A stretch of DNA of 64,000 nt. Origin: Hymenoscyphus infarciens (Eukaryota > Ascomycota > Leotiomycetes > Helotiales > Helotiaceae). This document shows positions 1 through 10,541 of this stretch, piece after piece. Numbering within the stretch: position 1 is the first letter of the stretch; each line of letters begins with the position of its first letter. The translations under genes and the position numbers were made by a program. Where the stretch lies: the NCBI GenBank assembly GCA_001414345.1, contig LLCB01000131.1:1-64000 (forward strand), in the 5' to 3' direction. Below the pieces are notes generated by a model. It was given only the letters and a program-made list of their open reading frames with translations, ran no database searches and was not told the origin of the DNA.

Positions 1-36
<36 letters not shown>
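1..36. repeat. Poly-G homopolymer at the window edge
   Basis: The window opens with 36 consecutive G residues, followed by TTGGGTTTGG. There is no TTAGGG telomere repeat. A run this long at the very start of a sequence is more likely a contig-end or sequencing artefact than biology, but this cannot be decided from the window. Confidence 0.9.
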
Positions 37-38
<2 letters not shown>

Positions 39-1560
39 GGGTTTGGAATGAGGGTGAGATAGCCATTTCGCGTTGAGACCTAGGTTGGAGGGTGTGATAT
101 GATTGATAGGGCTTACTTTGTGTATATGGATATGGATATGGATACCCACCCTCCTCTGAAAAAATGGATGGGGTATATCTGGGATTTGGATTCGGATTCA
201 GATTTGGATTGGCACTTGGTCTGAGAACTTGGACTCGGACTTGCACGCGACCTCAGGGGCTCTCGATACCTCGCCAGTAGGATGGATAATGGAGGGAGGG
301 ACTTAAGGTGTATTTACGTTTTTTTTTTTTTTTTTGCTTGTTTGCTTGTTTGCTTGTTTGTTTTTTGGGGGGGGGGGCATGGAGATACCCCGATTTTGAG
401 GGACATTGCATATTGCATATTGCCTATTTACTATTTAATCTCAACAGAAAGAAAGAAGAAAGAGGGGAAAAAACAATATCAAAAGCATCATTCATTCATT
501 CCCTCCATCTCCATCTCCTTCTCCTTTTCTGTTATCCACTTCACTTGCCACCTTGCTCAATGCGCCGGAAACACATTCACTCTCTGCTGTGTGATTCCTC
601 TGTATTTCATGAGGTGCGTGGTACAAAGGACCTCGGTCCCCAGGATGACCACGTAGGATCGATCTTCTTCACATGTGCGGGTGTGTAAATATGCCGGTAT
701 GCACGATCCCCCGACCCTGGGTCATTGCTATGCGTTGTGCCATACAAGTATTACACATGGTTTATTACTATACTGGGATGAGGATGGGGAAAGAGTTTGT
801 ACTGGGGATATCATGCGCTACTCATTGTGTGGGGTGTTGGGGTGTGGGGAAAAGAGGGGTAAAAATATGGGTGAGGGGGGGGGAGGGGTTCCGTGGAGGT
901 GGGAATAGAGGGGGTTTGGGTTGATTGTTTTGTTTTTTTTTGCTTGTGCGGATGTGATAGTGGCTGCTTCTTAGGAACGTGGTGTAAGGAAGGAAGTGAG
1001 GGGATCAGGAGATGGTTTCCGAGGTGGTGGTGGGAATCTTTTTCTTTTGGATTTCCATGTGCAGATTGTGGACTTTTTTTTGGTTCTCTTGGGATTATGT
1101 TATGTGGGGAAAGGAGGAGGAGGTGCTTTGATTTCTTTTTGGGGGTTGGCGATAGGGGAGGGCGTTTGAGGTGGAACTAGTCTATTTGTATATATAAATT
1201 GATTAGTATTATAGTGGTAAATTGTGTTTGGATGTTACTCAGGTGGCAAGTAAGTTCACAATCTATTTATATATGTTGTTTTTTCCGAAGCCAGTCTACT
1301 AAGTGGGTATGACGGTTTGAATGAATCCATGACGAACTGTGAATTGGGTAAGAACTTGGGTCGTGACCTAATCCCGAAAATAATTTGCCGTTTTTAGTAT
1401 GTGAAGCATTTATCCAAGATTATAAGGGGTTTTGGAGAATTTGATCAATGTACTATTGCTTATGGAGGAGAAAGAAATTGAAAGCAGAACAGAACGCGGG
1501 CTCTACGTAGAAGGAAAACCGTGCTCATTTGAGGCATAGGCGGCTGGCTACCCCAACAAA
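37..1560. other. Gene-free, low-complexity flank
   Basis: This stretch has GATATG/GATTCG-like short repeats near 120-210, a T tract near 319-335, a G tract near 366-378, a CT-rich stretch near 500-540 and a G-rich plus strand from about 830 to 1170. The reading frames present are low in complexity, overlap each other and show no splice logic or recognisable family. I see no gene. Confidence 0.6.
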
Positions 1561-1564
1561 AGAT

Positions 1565-1715
1565 ACCTACACTATAAAGTCAAACAAAGTTGTAAAAATA
1601 TAACAAAAAATCCCAATGGATTCTTAAAACTATTATAAGAAAGTATATAAAGTATAAGAGCTTTTAACTAAGCAGTTGTAGTTATACGTTAGAATCAACT
1701 TTATAGTGTTTAGGT
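1565..1715. mobile_element. Small inverted-repeat (MITE-like) element
   Basis: About 16-18 bp near 1565-1580 (core CTACACTATAAAGT) reappears as an inverted copy at 1698-1715 (core ACTTTATAGTGTTTAGGT). The arms enclose about 115 bp of AT-rich sequence with no coding capacity. Size and structure fit a MITE. No clear target duplication was found, so the exact ends are uncertain. Confidence 0.5.
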
Positions 1716-2084
1716 GCGGGTGGTGTCTTAAATCGGCACGGTTTTTCTTCGACATTCTCGAGTGATTTATGTCTGTGGGACATTTGCTCATGTGGGCATT
1801 TCAAGTGGTTATCGGGAAGCCTCAGCTGTTCAATGGAAAATCTAAATATGCTGTCTTACGCAACCCAATGGCATTGCCTGATCTGTTAATACGGCTTGTT
1901 GAACCGTTGAGTTCCAGATTTAATTTAGTTTTTGAAAAACGGACAAGAGCATCGAAAGTCAATTGAAACTTGGAGTAATGAATAGTGGGGTGATGGTTTG
2001 TATTAGTAGAGGGTAGGAGGGTAGTTATCTAAACCATGCTAGATCCCAGAAGGACATCAGGGCCACAAAGACTCCACTTCATCC

Positions 2085-2695
2085 TCAGCGAATCACCAAT
2101 ACAAGCTCCTCGTCTTCCTTCGGAGTCAAGACACTGTTTTTGCTACTATCCTCTTCGCAGTCGCCAACTTCCATTTCCTCAAAGTCACCAATATCTTTTT
2201 CCTCGACGTTTCCTTCCTCGGGCTTTCCTCCGTTGAGGATTCTTCCATTCGACCATCCCTTAAGCTCTCCAAACTTAGCAAGCTCCCGGCCCTTGTGATT
2301 TCCTTGTTTGGGCTGTTCCTTGTCACTTCCAACTAACTTGACCTTTCCCTCCTTAACTTCATTTTCCTTCCAAAGCCATATGTAAGCGCCCGCAAAAACA
2401 CCATTGGAATCGTATTTATAAATATTATTAGCCGAATACAAGGACCTGACATTCCACACTGTTAACATAAGTCCAGATGGGGGGTTGGTACTCTTTCATA
2501 CCATCCCTGATACTGCCGATTCAACATCGCAGTTAATTCCGGAATCATGGTTGCAGGGAAGAGGGAGACGACATTAAAACTCGGGCGTGGTACATTGGCG
2601 GCGACGACGGGGAGACCGATAGGAGTGAGGAGTTCTAGGTCGTGTCGATCTGCCTGGGGGAATTCGATGTACTTTATTTGGATGAGGCAGTACAT
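2085..2695 (-). CDS. Hypothetical protein with acidic C-terminal tail (two exons)
   Basis: I do not recognise this family. The model is exon 1 2695-2502 and exon 2 2445-2085, with a 56-bp intron (donor GTATGA, acceptor ending GTCAG) splitting a Trp codon, giving 184 aa. It starts MYCLIQIKYIEFPQ. There is a moderately conserved core around the splice junction (YQGW then SLYSANN) and a block GAYIWLWKE near residues 80-90. The rest is charged and low in complexity, rich in Glu and Lys. The splice choice is supported by the neighbouring paralog at 3210-3696: it has the same start position, the same intron phase, a 55-bp intron and the alignable pairs QIKYIEFPQ/RRIYLESPQ, YQGW/YKGW and AYIWLWK/AYIWIVK. 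I see no signal peptide or membrane segment. The cell role is unknown. Confidence 0.6.
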
Positions 2696-3209
2696 TTTTG
2701 CTTGTAATGTGGGGGTTCGTTGATGGTAGATTGTTTTGTATTAGTTGTGTCGAGTTGCATGGAAGGGGGAGTGGGGTTGGGGAATTTGGTTAGAGAGTAG
2801 GCATATATTTATAGGCGCCTAGAGGCGATGCCTCTAAGCATTCTTTAAAACATGACTATAAGACAGTGAATACATATTTGGTTTGTAGGAGAAAAAGAAT
2901 CTTCACACGCCACGTGTTAATACTCGCTTCGCAATGATCTGCGCGTTTGTTTTGTTGTTCTCTCTCAACCTTCTCGCTTTCAGGATTAATTTTGTGATTT
3001 CAAGTCACGGCTCCCGAGATAAACTCAGGTAGATATCAATTTGTAAAGACCGGTTACTATTTGCGAAGCTATTCTTTCAGTCCCACCAATCTGTTTTCCG
3101 AATAATAACACATGAAGATGCATTGCAGACTCGTCGCATGGAAGTGTTGTTTCTGTTCCCAGAAAGAAACAATATATTAGGCTCTAAATCCAGGGTTGTT
3201 CTCGTCAAC

Positions 3210-3696
3210 TTATTTCTCCGGGGATTTCTTCACGCCATTCTCTTCCTCGTCGGAAATATCCTCATACTCATCCTCCTCGTCATAATTTTCCATCTCATCG
3301 TTGTGGTCGTGGTCACTCTCATCACCCTCATCCCAATCCAGAGACCAACTGCCCTCGGGTGCCTTCACAATCCATATATAAGCACGCTCGCGAGAAGGAT
3401 CATGCGCACATGGCCCAATAATTCTTGCAGAATGGAAAGCCCTGCAACTCAAGTTTGAGAATGGACCTGCGAATACAGGTTTCATAATAGTCATACCATC
3501 CTTTATAAATTTCAAGAAAAGGGTACAACTACGCCAAATCCAGGATCAGAGTGTTTAGGAAGATTTTTATGGGGTCTGTTTATGAATCGGTGGGGGCTTC
3601 GTTGACAAGAAGGTCATGTGAACCGCAGGGGTGGTAACTATGGTGGCCCTCTTGTGGGGATTCCAAGTAAATTCTCCTAAGTAAACGCAGTAGCAT
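3210..3696 (-). pseudogene. Broken tandem paralog of the 2085-2695 gene
   Basis: Using the same two-exon design as its neighbour (exon 1 3696-3497, intron 3496-3442 of 55 bp, exon 2 3441-3210), the frame starts at an ATG and stays alignable to the intact paralog throughout. Exon 1 carries two in-frame stops, TAA at 3582-3580 and TAG at 3531-3529, so no full-length product is expected. Exon 2 is still open. It encodes the conserved AYIWIVK block and a strongly acidic tail rich in Asp and Glu, like the neighbour's Glu-rich tail. Both copies are on the minus strand about 0.5 kb apart, which points to a local duplication followed by decay of this copy. A hidden extra intron bypassing the stops is the alternative, but the stop positions lie inside alignable sequence. 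Confidence 0.6.
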
Positions 3697-5206
3697 CTTT
3701 GCTGTTTCTCTTAATAGATGTGTAGTCTGTTCTTACTAGGACTTAGTGTGTTAGTAATAGAAAGAAGCGTTGTTGTCATGTAACGGAAACGGAAGTCCTT
3801 AGTATTCCCAAGGGCAGATCATTTATATTCTGAATTAAGGCTGGTACCATACTAGCTAGGTAGCGCGCCAGACACATAACCCCATTCACTATATGCTTCT
3901 AAGAAGCATGCAAAAAGACCAGGAGTTTCTTCCCACAAGTAGCAACATTGTGGTACAAGGCTCGAACAAAGACCGCGACTCAAGAAGAAGCTTCACTTGT
4001 TTCCAAGACATGTTCGATACACGATGCAAGGAAAGTATTCAAAACGAGTATAGAAAGAACTTTCTTCGGCCCGCCTGGACTCACTTTATAGTGTCGAACC
4101 TCACTTCATCATGATTCTCAATAGTTATTAAATTTCCCAACAAAATCAAATAAGGGAAACAATAGTAGCCAAAATAGTCGTACAAGCGAAGAGAACTTCA
4201 AAAGCTAAATAATATATAACCATTATCTCTAGCAATTAGAAGTAAACAAGATATTTTAATTGTCTCGCTGAACTCCGTACGGTAATTTGTTGTCAACACT
4301 TCTATACTAGGATGTGTTCTCGTCTGTCGAAATTTTAGTCATAGAACATAGGCAGTAGAGATAGATTTTTTTCAAGACCAGTTTTTATTCTCTAAGAGCT
4401 CTAAGATTATTCATCCTCCCCAGCCAATCTTCAATGCATGGAAACAATCCCCTAATTCCCGTCATGATTCGCAAAGCAAAATAATAGCAGCCCCCCTGAC
4501 GCAAGTACAACTCAAGTTCACACTTAAGAAGATAACAACCCCCTAGAAGTCTTGAAGATCACTACGCCTCCTCTTCTTCATCTTCTTAATCCCAAGGCCC
4601 TAAGGTGGTATATACTGGCTACCACAAAGCGAAAGAAAGAAACGAATTAGAGCAAACACACATCGGAAGAAAGATGCATGTGACATAAAGAGCAAGCGCG
4701 ACACGTGATGGGCGAAGAAGAGGATTCTTGATCTTGAAAACAAGCACACAGAGAATTTTGTCAATGGAAAATAAACTCATGTACTGATATAGTCTATCAT
4801 TTTTGAATGTGAAGACAATGAAAGAGAAGCACCTGACCATTTTCCTACCGCAAACTCCAAACGAAACCCCAAAAGTTAGTTTTACACGTCTTTTCTTTAC
4901 TGAGCTCTCTGACCCTCCAGGAGATCCCTCATGGGAGTTTACAGATTTGTTCAGCAAACATCTCGCCGTCCACTTCATTCCAAGCAAACCCAGGTTAGCT
5001 GCGTGTGTCTCTTTAGAGTGTTTCCATTCAATCTTGATCGTTCAAGGAAAGTATTCACAGGCGAGTCTCCTACCATGTTGAAAGAGTTAGGCATACAGAT
5101 CAATTGGTAGTCAAGATTGCTAGCTTCTAATTTCAATTGAGGGTTCGTTTATGCGGCAAGCTGGAATAGCATACTGAAATCTAGATGAAGGACCTGGTCA
5201 ACTTAT
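3697..5206. other. Intergenic stretch, no supported gene
   Basis: Short open frames near 3893-4114 and 4619-5081 lack recognisable domains, have no plausible splice partners and overlap on opposite strands. A CTTCATCTTCTT-type pyrimidine stretch lies near 4565. Nothing else stands out. Confidence 0.5.
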
Positions 5207-5391
5207 CCACCCACCACCAACCCCATAAGAGGGCCGGACTTTGAAATTAGTCTAACTTTTTAATTAGTCAAACTTCTTAATTAGTCAAAGTTGAAAAGCC
5301 TATAGGTTATGTTCGTGCACGATTTTGGGGAATAATTAAAAAGTCCAACCCTCCCTGGGGGTGGTTGTAGGTGGGGTGGTGGTTACCAACG
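5207..5391. mobile_element. Imperfect inverted-repeat element (MITE candidate)
   Basis: The left arm (about 5207-5242, CCACCCACCACCAACCCC then GGACTTT) is roughly the inverse of the right arm (about 5340-5391, AAAGTCCAACCCTCCC then GGGGTGG). The interior carries a repeated TTAATTAGTCAAA(C/G) unit at about 5252-5291. The arms match only partly, so this is a weaker candidate than the two elements that follow. Confidence 0.4.
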
Positions 5392-5472
5392 CTTTTGAGA
5401 TCCACTGCTTTCTAGGTCAGTATTCGTGTAATTCTCTTTGAATCTCTCTCCTCCAGTATAGACTGTTCTCTT

Positions 5473-5608
5473 AATTCACCGTAAAAAGGATAAATGAGCA
5501 CTGATTTTACGCTAACCCAAACTCACTTAAAACCATCATTTTAGCGACAAAGGTTTATTAAAAATCCCTACAACTTTAAAAAGGGGTAATATACTTTTAC
5601 GGTGAATT
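5473..5608. mobile_element. MITE-like element with 14-bp perfect terminal inverted repeats
   Basis: AATTCACCGTAAAA at 5473-5486 is matched perfectly in inverse orientation by TTTTACGGTGAATT at 5595-5608. The 136-bp unit is AT-rich and non-coding. Perfect 14-bp arms at this spacing are unlikely by chance. No clear target duplication was seen. Confidence 0.55.
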
Positions 5609-5729
5609 GACCTAACAGTCTGTAACTAATAATCAGGCTCACCGTTATGGAGTACTACGACCAAAGGATTCATCACCTTGCCACCCAGCTTCTAGAATCC
5701 CACTGGTCTCGTTCAGATGAACTCAAGCT

Positions 5730-5860
5730 TACTTCATCCCAGGCGAAATAAACGTTATTCCAATGGCCACATTTCCGCTGCTTCATGCTACCCAAAAACC
5801 CCTGGAAACTCTATAAAGTGACCCCCCTTGTTTCACGTTTATTTCGCCTAAGACGAAGTA
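5730..5860. mobile_element. 131-bp MITE-like element with about 26-bp inverted repeats
   Basis: AGGCGAAATAAACGT at 5741-5755 is perfectly inverted at 5835-5849. The similarity extends outward to 26 bp (5730-5755 versus 5835-5860) with three mismatches, all transitions. The outer ends read TACTTC and GAAGTA, which would fit a TA target site of Tc1/mariner type. It has no coding capacity. It lies about 720 bp upstream of the aminopeptidase start codon. Confidence 0.6.
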
Positions 5861-6470
5861 TTTTGACGAGGCACAGCAATATCTGGTCCTGGTGCTGCTC
5901 GAAGCCGATGCCCCTTCAAGCCTTCAAACTGCAGCATTGGAGAGTCGTCCAATGTCCATCAATTCCCTCGCAATGGCATCAAGCAAAGACGTAAGCACGC
6001 AGTATAACCTTCCAGAACACCCATTCATTCCATTCCGACCATTCCGACTCTCTCGTATGTCTTCTATAGCTTCAGTCTTGGCTCTAATTCCTCCTTCCTC
6101 TTCCTATCTCTTGGCTCTCTTATCTGCCAGCCATCGGGAGGATGGTGGGGTAGATGGAAGAGGGGAAGAACCGCGGTGATTGGTTCGCCAAGCCTTATGC
6201 CCCAGCTACAGAGGCTCCCCTATGCTTGTCCATCCATCCCGTACCTTATTTTCTTGATGCCATTGCAGGGTGAGCTTGCGATTGTCTGCGAGGTTGCGGA
6301 TAATTTCCCACCATGGTTGGAGTGAGTTATGCGAATAACCTGGTCTCGTCATATATTGTCTTGTCTCCTTCCTGGAAGAAACCTAGTTCGCGGCTTGTTG
6401 GGATAATCTACAAGTGCAATGCACAGTTGCAGTTCTTGGGAGTAAACATGGGATGGTTTTCGGTCCTCGG
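5861..6470. other. Upstream region of the aminopeptidase gene
   Basis: No supported gene. Open frames at 5785-6179 (plus) and 6383-6862 (minus) show no family resemblance, and the latter runs antisense into the aminopeptidase exons. Confidence 0.5.
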
Positions 6471-6478
6471 GAGGTGGT

Positions 6479-6485
6479 TATAAAG
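6479..6485 (+). promoter_or_regulatory. TATA-like box of the aminopeptidase gene
   Basis: TATAAAG lies about 100 bp upstream of the ATG at 6584, a usual distance for a fungal TATA element. The sequence between them is pyrimidine-rich (TTTTTTCTCG). This is a positional inference only. Confidence 0.4.
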
Positions 6486-6583
6486 AGCTGGAGCTCTAGG
6501 CCAGAAATGTTTTTCTTTGCTCGGTGCTCAGCTTGTCCTGTCTGCATTCTTATCAATTCCTTTTTTCTCGAATCCCTGTCAAG

Positions 6584-8278
6584 ATGAAGTCCTTTGCTGC
6601 CATCTCTGCGCTTGCAGCTCTTGTATCGTCGGTCGTGAACGCGTCGCCAATTGAGCGAGATCTCCCCCTCGTTGAATCGGTCAGTAAATCCCGTCAAACA
6701 CCAATTGACTCCCCAAACTTCGCCAGGATCATCACTAACCTTTGACAGAACAAACTCCGTCGTGTTCTTCTCCGTTCCGAGCTTCTTGCCAAAGCAAACA
6801 TCCTCGAAGGGTTTGCCTACAACACCACCGAGCGAAACCGTGTGATCTTCTCTCCAGGTCACAAGGCAACCTACGAGTACATCTACAACTTCATCAAAGA
6901 TCTCGGCGTTTATGATGTCGAATACAATGAGTTCACCACAGAGTCTTCAAGCGGAAAAGCTAGCGTAGATGGAGTTGCACTTACGAGCGCCGCACCGATG
7001 ACATTCACACCCAGTGGCGTAGTAACTGGCAAGGTCGTCAAGGTTGCCAATATCGGATGCGATGCAGTATGTATTTCCGATGATTTACTCGCCATTTTAT
7101 AGGTCAATTGGCTAATTCGGTTGCATTGTAGGCAGATTACCCAGCTGAAGTAGCGGGAGCTGTCGCACTTATTCTCCGGGGCACTTGTTCTTTCGCACAG
7201 AAGGCTAAGCTCTCAGGACAAGCCGGAGCTGTAGGAACAATTATCTACAACAATGTCTCTGGTAATTTGGGTGGCACACTTGGTGCTGCTGACCCAGATT
7301 TTGTTGTGACTGTCGGAATCAGCGACACCGAGGGTGCTTCATTGGTTTCAGCCATCCAGACCGCCACCAAGACTGCCACTCTTGATGTTTTGGTAACTGA
7401 GCTACCAACGTGAGTTCATATCAGCTGCTTCGAATCCATACGCAAGTACTTACAGAACTAGATACAACGTCATCGCTCAAACCAAGGGAGGAGACCAAAA
7501 CAACGTCCTCACAATTGGTGCGCACACCGATTCTGTGGCCGCCGGCCCAGGAATTAACGACAATGGATCCGGAACCATTACCCTCCTTGAAATCGCCAAA
7601 CAACTCGCAGCATTCAAGACCAACAACGCCGTTCGATTCGGTTGGTGGTCCGCTGAAGAAGAAGGACTCATCGGCTCCACCCGTTATGTCGAGGGTCTTT
7701 CCGCAGAGGAAATTGCCAAGATCAAGCTTTACCTCAACTTCGACATGTTGGCTTCCCCCAACTATGTTTACGCCATCTATGATGGAGATGGATCTGCTTT
7801 CGGCACCAGTGGACCACCAGGCTCCGCTGCTGCTGAGCACCTCTTCGAGGATTACTTCAAGAACGAGGTCAACCTTCCATTCGTGCCAACGGAATTCGAC
7901 TCTCGATCCGATTACGCCGCTTTCGCAGAGGCTGGTATCCCAGTCGGAGGGCTCTTCACTGGTGCCGAGGTTGAGAAGACCGTTGAAGAAGCTGCTCTCT
8001 TTGGGGGAACCGCTGGCGTCGCTTATGATGTCAACTACCACTCCGCCGGTGACAATGTTACTAACTTGAATGTTGGAGCTTGGATCCAGAATACCAAGGC
8101 CATTGCTCACGCTGTTGCCACCTATGGCCTCAGTTTCGAGAGCTTGGGTAACAATGCCACCGCAAAGAGAGATTTGGACAGTAGATCTGAGTGGAAGCAG
8201 AAGATCCCGAGAGATGAGCCTGTTGCTGCCCACCGACTTGGTGGTGGATCTCTTAAGGTTTCTGTGGCTTCCATATAA
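6584..8278 (+). CDS. Secreted/vacuolar leucine aminopeptidase, M28 family with PA domain
   Basis: Zinc exopeptidase expected to remove N-terminal residues from peptides (the Lap2/aminopeptidase Y group). Four exons: 6584-6679, 6749-7066, 7132-7409 and 7456-8278, giving 504 aa. Introns are 69, 65 and 46 bp, with donors GTCAGT, GTATGT and GTGAGT. The start MKSFAAISALAALVSS is a clear signal peptide. A PA (protease-associated) domain spans about residues 110-225 (CDAADYP, RGTCSF). The M28 catalytic domain follows with all metal and catalytic residues visible: H254 and D266 (GAHTDS...INDNGSG), E298/E299 (WWSAEEEG), D327 (NFDM) and H426 (YHSAGDN). Length fits the family. Potential N-glycosylation sites occur. 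The gene appears intact and is typical in base composition. It ends 486 bp before the RIP-degraded transposon nest, and its 3' flank shows no RIP damage. Confidence 0.95.
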
Positions 8279-8763
8279 GGGGTGATATGATAAGTGATGA
8301 GATATGAAGAGATGGTTGTTGATGTGTATAATTGGGAAACAAAAGTATCTCTAATGCACAAGTTTTAACTACTTTATATGAGTTGGTTCCTTGCGATATA
8401 TGTATGTTTTGGCGAAAATACAAGCCGAGTGCAATGAATCTTTCCTTGTGACGCATGTTTCAAGATATGACAAGACATCATTTACGAGGACAGCATGAGA
8501 TCGAGATCAAGATCAAGAAGAGAAGGGCCGATGGTGTGGCAGCAATATACCACAAGGGGATGTAAGAATTGGTAGAGAGTAGAATACCTCTGCTCTGCTT
8601 CCCTGAATCTCCGACCATGACTTGGAAGCTCAATCCAATTCTCCTAAATAAGCGAGATTTTTCTTCATCTGGAACATTGAAGAAGGGGGAGTGTCAGGAC
8701 TACTAAGAATTTCCAGAGAAATAGAGCACTGTGCTAAAACTAAAACGGCATTTTTGAAATCAC
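8279..8763. other. 3' flank of the aminopeptidase and target site of LTR element A
   Basis: Non-coding. The last bases before the element, (A)TCAC at 8759-8763, are repeated at 29580-29584 just past the far LTR, marking the target duplication. Confidence 0.6.
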
Positions 8764-8922
8764 TGTTAGGGCGATAATCGCTTCGGCGCTTATCCGGCCC
8801 GACAATTCACTTTGCCTATACTTAGATGTTCAAGGCCTTTTATAGCTAGTCTCCTCTTTTATCTTTACTATATAATATAATACTTTAACCCCTATCTCTA
8901 GATACTAGGCTACTACTATATA
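8764..8922 (+). repeat. 5' LTR of element A (159 bp)
   Basis: Same length as its partner at 29422-29580. The outer half (to about 8820) keeps its C and G residues, while the inner half is RIP-mutated. The differences from the partner that I compared by eye are all transitions. Confidence 0.85.
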
Positions 8923-10499
8923 AATAGTGTCCTTAGTAAGATAACGAATCTCTAAATCATCTAATAAACGTATTAGTCTATTAACTCTAAAATCGAAATT
9001 TTATCCTCTAAATTAAGAAATTAAGCATTAGTACTAGAAACCCTTAAATCTACCTATAATATTAAGTATCTACTATTATAGAAAAAGTATATATAAGGTA
9101 TATTAGAATATTAGAACTAAAAGGATAGTATATATCTATAATATTATAAATAATAAAGATATTTAAAATCTATAAGTATTATTAGTAGTAATTAATTTAG
9201 CTCTTAGAACCGTATATAGACACGACTTCTATATAAAGTAGAAAGAAGAAAATAATCCGCTACTATACTCTTAAGAAGCTACCTTCCTCTTTAATAAATA
9301 GTCTCTTAACTTCGTCTATATTAACTAAAGATAGATTACTATTTAAAGAAACTCCTTTTAATAAATTTAAAGAACCTTCCTATAATAGCTTATACTCTAT
9401 AAAGTCTAACTTAGAATCTCTTATACTACTATAATTCGATTCTAAAAATAAGAGACTAATAGCTAATATATATTTTAGAAGTAAGAGTTTACTAGCACCT
9501 AAGTAGGGTATAAAAGTATAGCTAATACTCTTAGAATAAGCTATCTAAGAATTCTTAATAGAAACATCTATTATATTAGACTCGTCGCTAGTAGGGAAAG
9601 GAAACTTAGCTATAGTTAGAAATACTCTCTTACTAAATAAAAGAATATTACTATTTTAGAGGAAAATCGCTACTAAGTTAAATATATCGTTTATAATATT
9701 AGTTCTACTATTCTATAGTTTACTATATAAAGACGTAGAGATATTCTTAACTTTTATAGAATATACTATAAAAGCCGATTATAATAATCTAGTTATATTA
9801 AAGGAAGAGAAGTCCTTAATTATAATATCTAATTATTATAAAGAAGCTACTAGATATATTTAAAGCCTCTTATAAGCTATTAAAGGAGACTTTAAGAAGT
9901 TAAAAGCTTTATTAATTAATAGATTTCCTTAAAAGAATAGAGAAAATAAAACAGAATTAGTAATAGATAAGATAATATTCTTAAGTTAGAATAGACGCTC
10001 TCTTTATAAGTACTATATAGAAATATAAGATATTAAGTAGGATTTACCTAATACTATAAAAGCCTAGCTATATAAGTAAGCTACTAAGAGACTTAATAAA
10101 AGACTAATAAGAATAGTAGTTTATTCTAATAAAGTAATATTAAAGATTATTAAGATTAAATCCTTAATCTAAAATATAAAAGCTACTACTAAAAGATTAG
10201 ATAACTATAACCTAAGAGTAGTAGAGATAGCTAATATATATTTAGAAGTAGATAACTTAGGATTATAACTAGAATTTAGTTAGATATAGAAGTTTATAAA
10301 GATAGATTAAGAAAAGAATAATTACTATATAGCTACTATAGAAGCTCTTATTAACTCTCTTATAAAGTAGACCTTAGCCTCTTAGAGCTAAAATCAAATT
10401 CCTCTCTAAAAAGGAAATAGAAACATAGTACTAGTTAGTATTAACACGGCTTTCGTTCTTAAACCTAATATTTAGTTTAGCCTAAGAAAGCTATTTATA

Positions 10500-10541
10500 T
10501 ACTATACTTATAGAAAGGAAGGTTATAGTTCTAGAGACTAT
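10500..10541 (+). other. Degraded gag zinc knuckle of element A
   Basis: One frame reads YYTYRKEGYSSRDY. The spacing matches a retroviral-type CX2CX4HX4C knuckle in which each TGY (Cys) has become TAY (Tyr) and CAY (His) has become TAY, exactly the change RIP makes on both strands. This identifies the upstream part of A as gag. Confidence 0.7.

Noticed and set aside
1..60. Interpretation as a telomere
   Set aside because: No TTAGGG repeats, only a G homopolymer.
282..1180. Several overlapping plus-strand frames
   Set aside because: Composed of homopolymer and G-rich low-complexity translations. They overlap each other and have no splice sites or family.
4619..5081. Overlapping minus and plus frames of 122 and 92 aa
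   Set aside because: Mutually exclusive, no recognisable domain, no supporting context.
7421..8233. 270-aa minus-strand frame
   Set aside because: Antisense to the catalytic exon of the aminopeptidase, whose plus-strand frame carries all catalytic residues.
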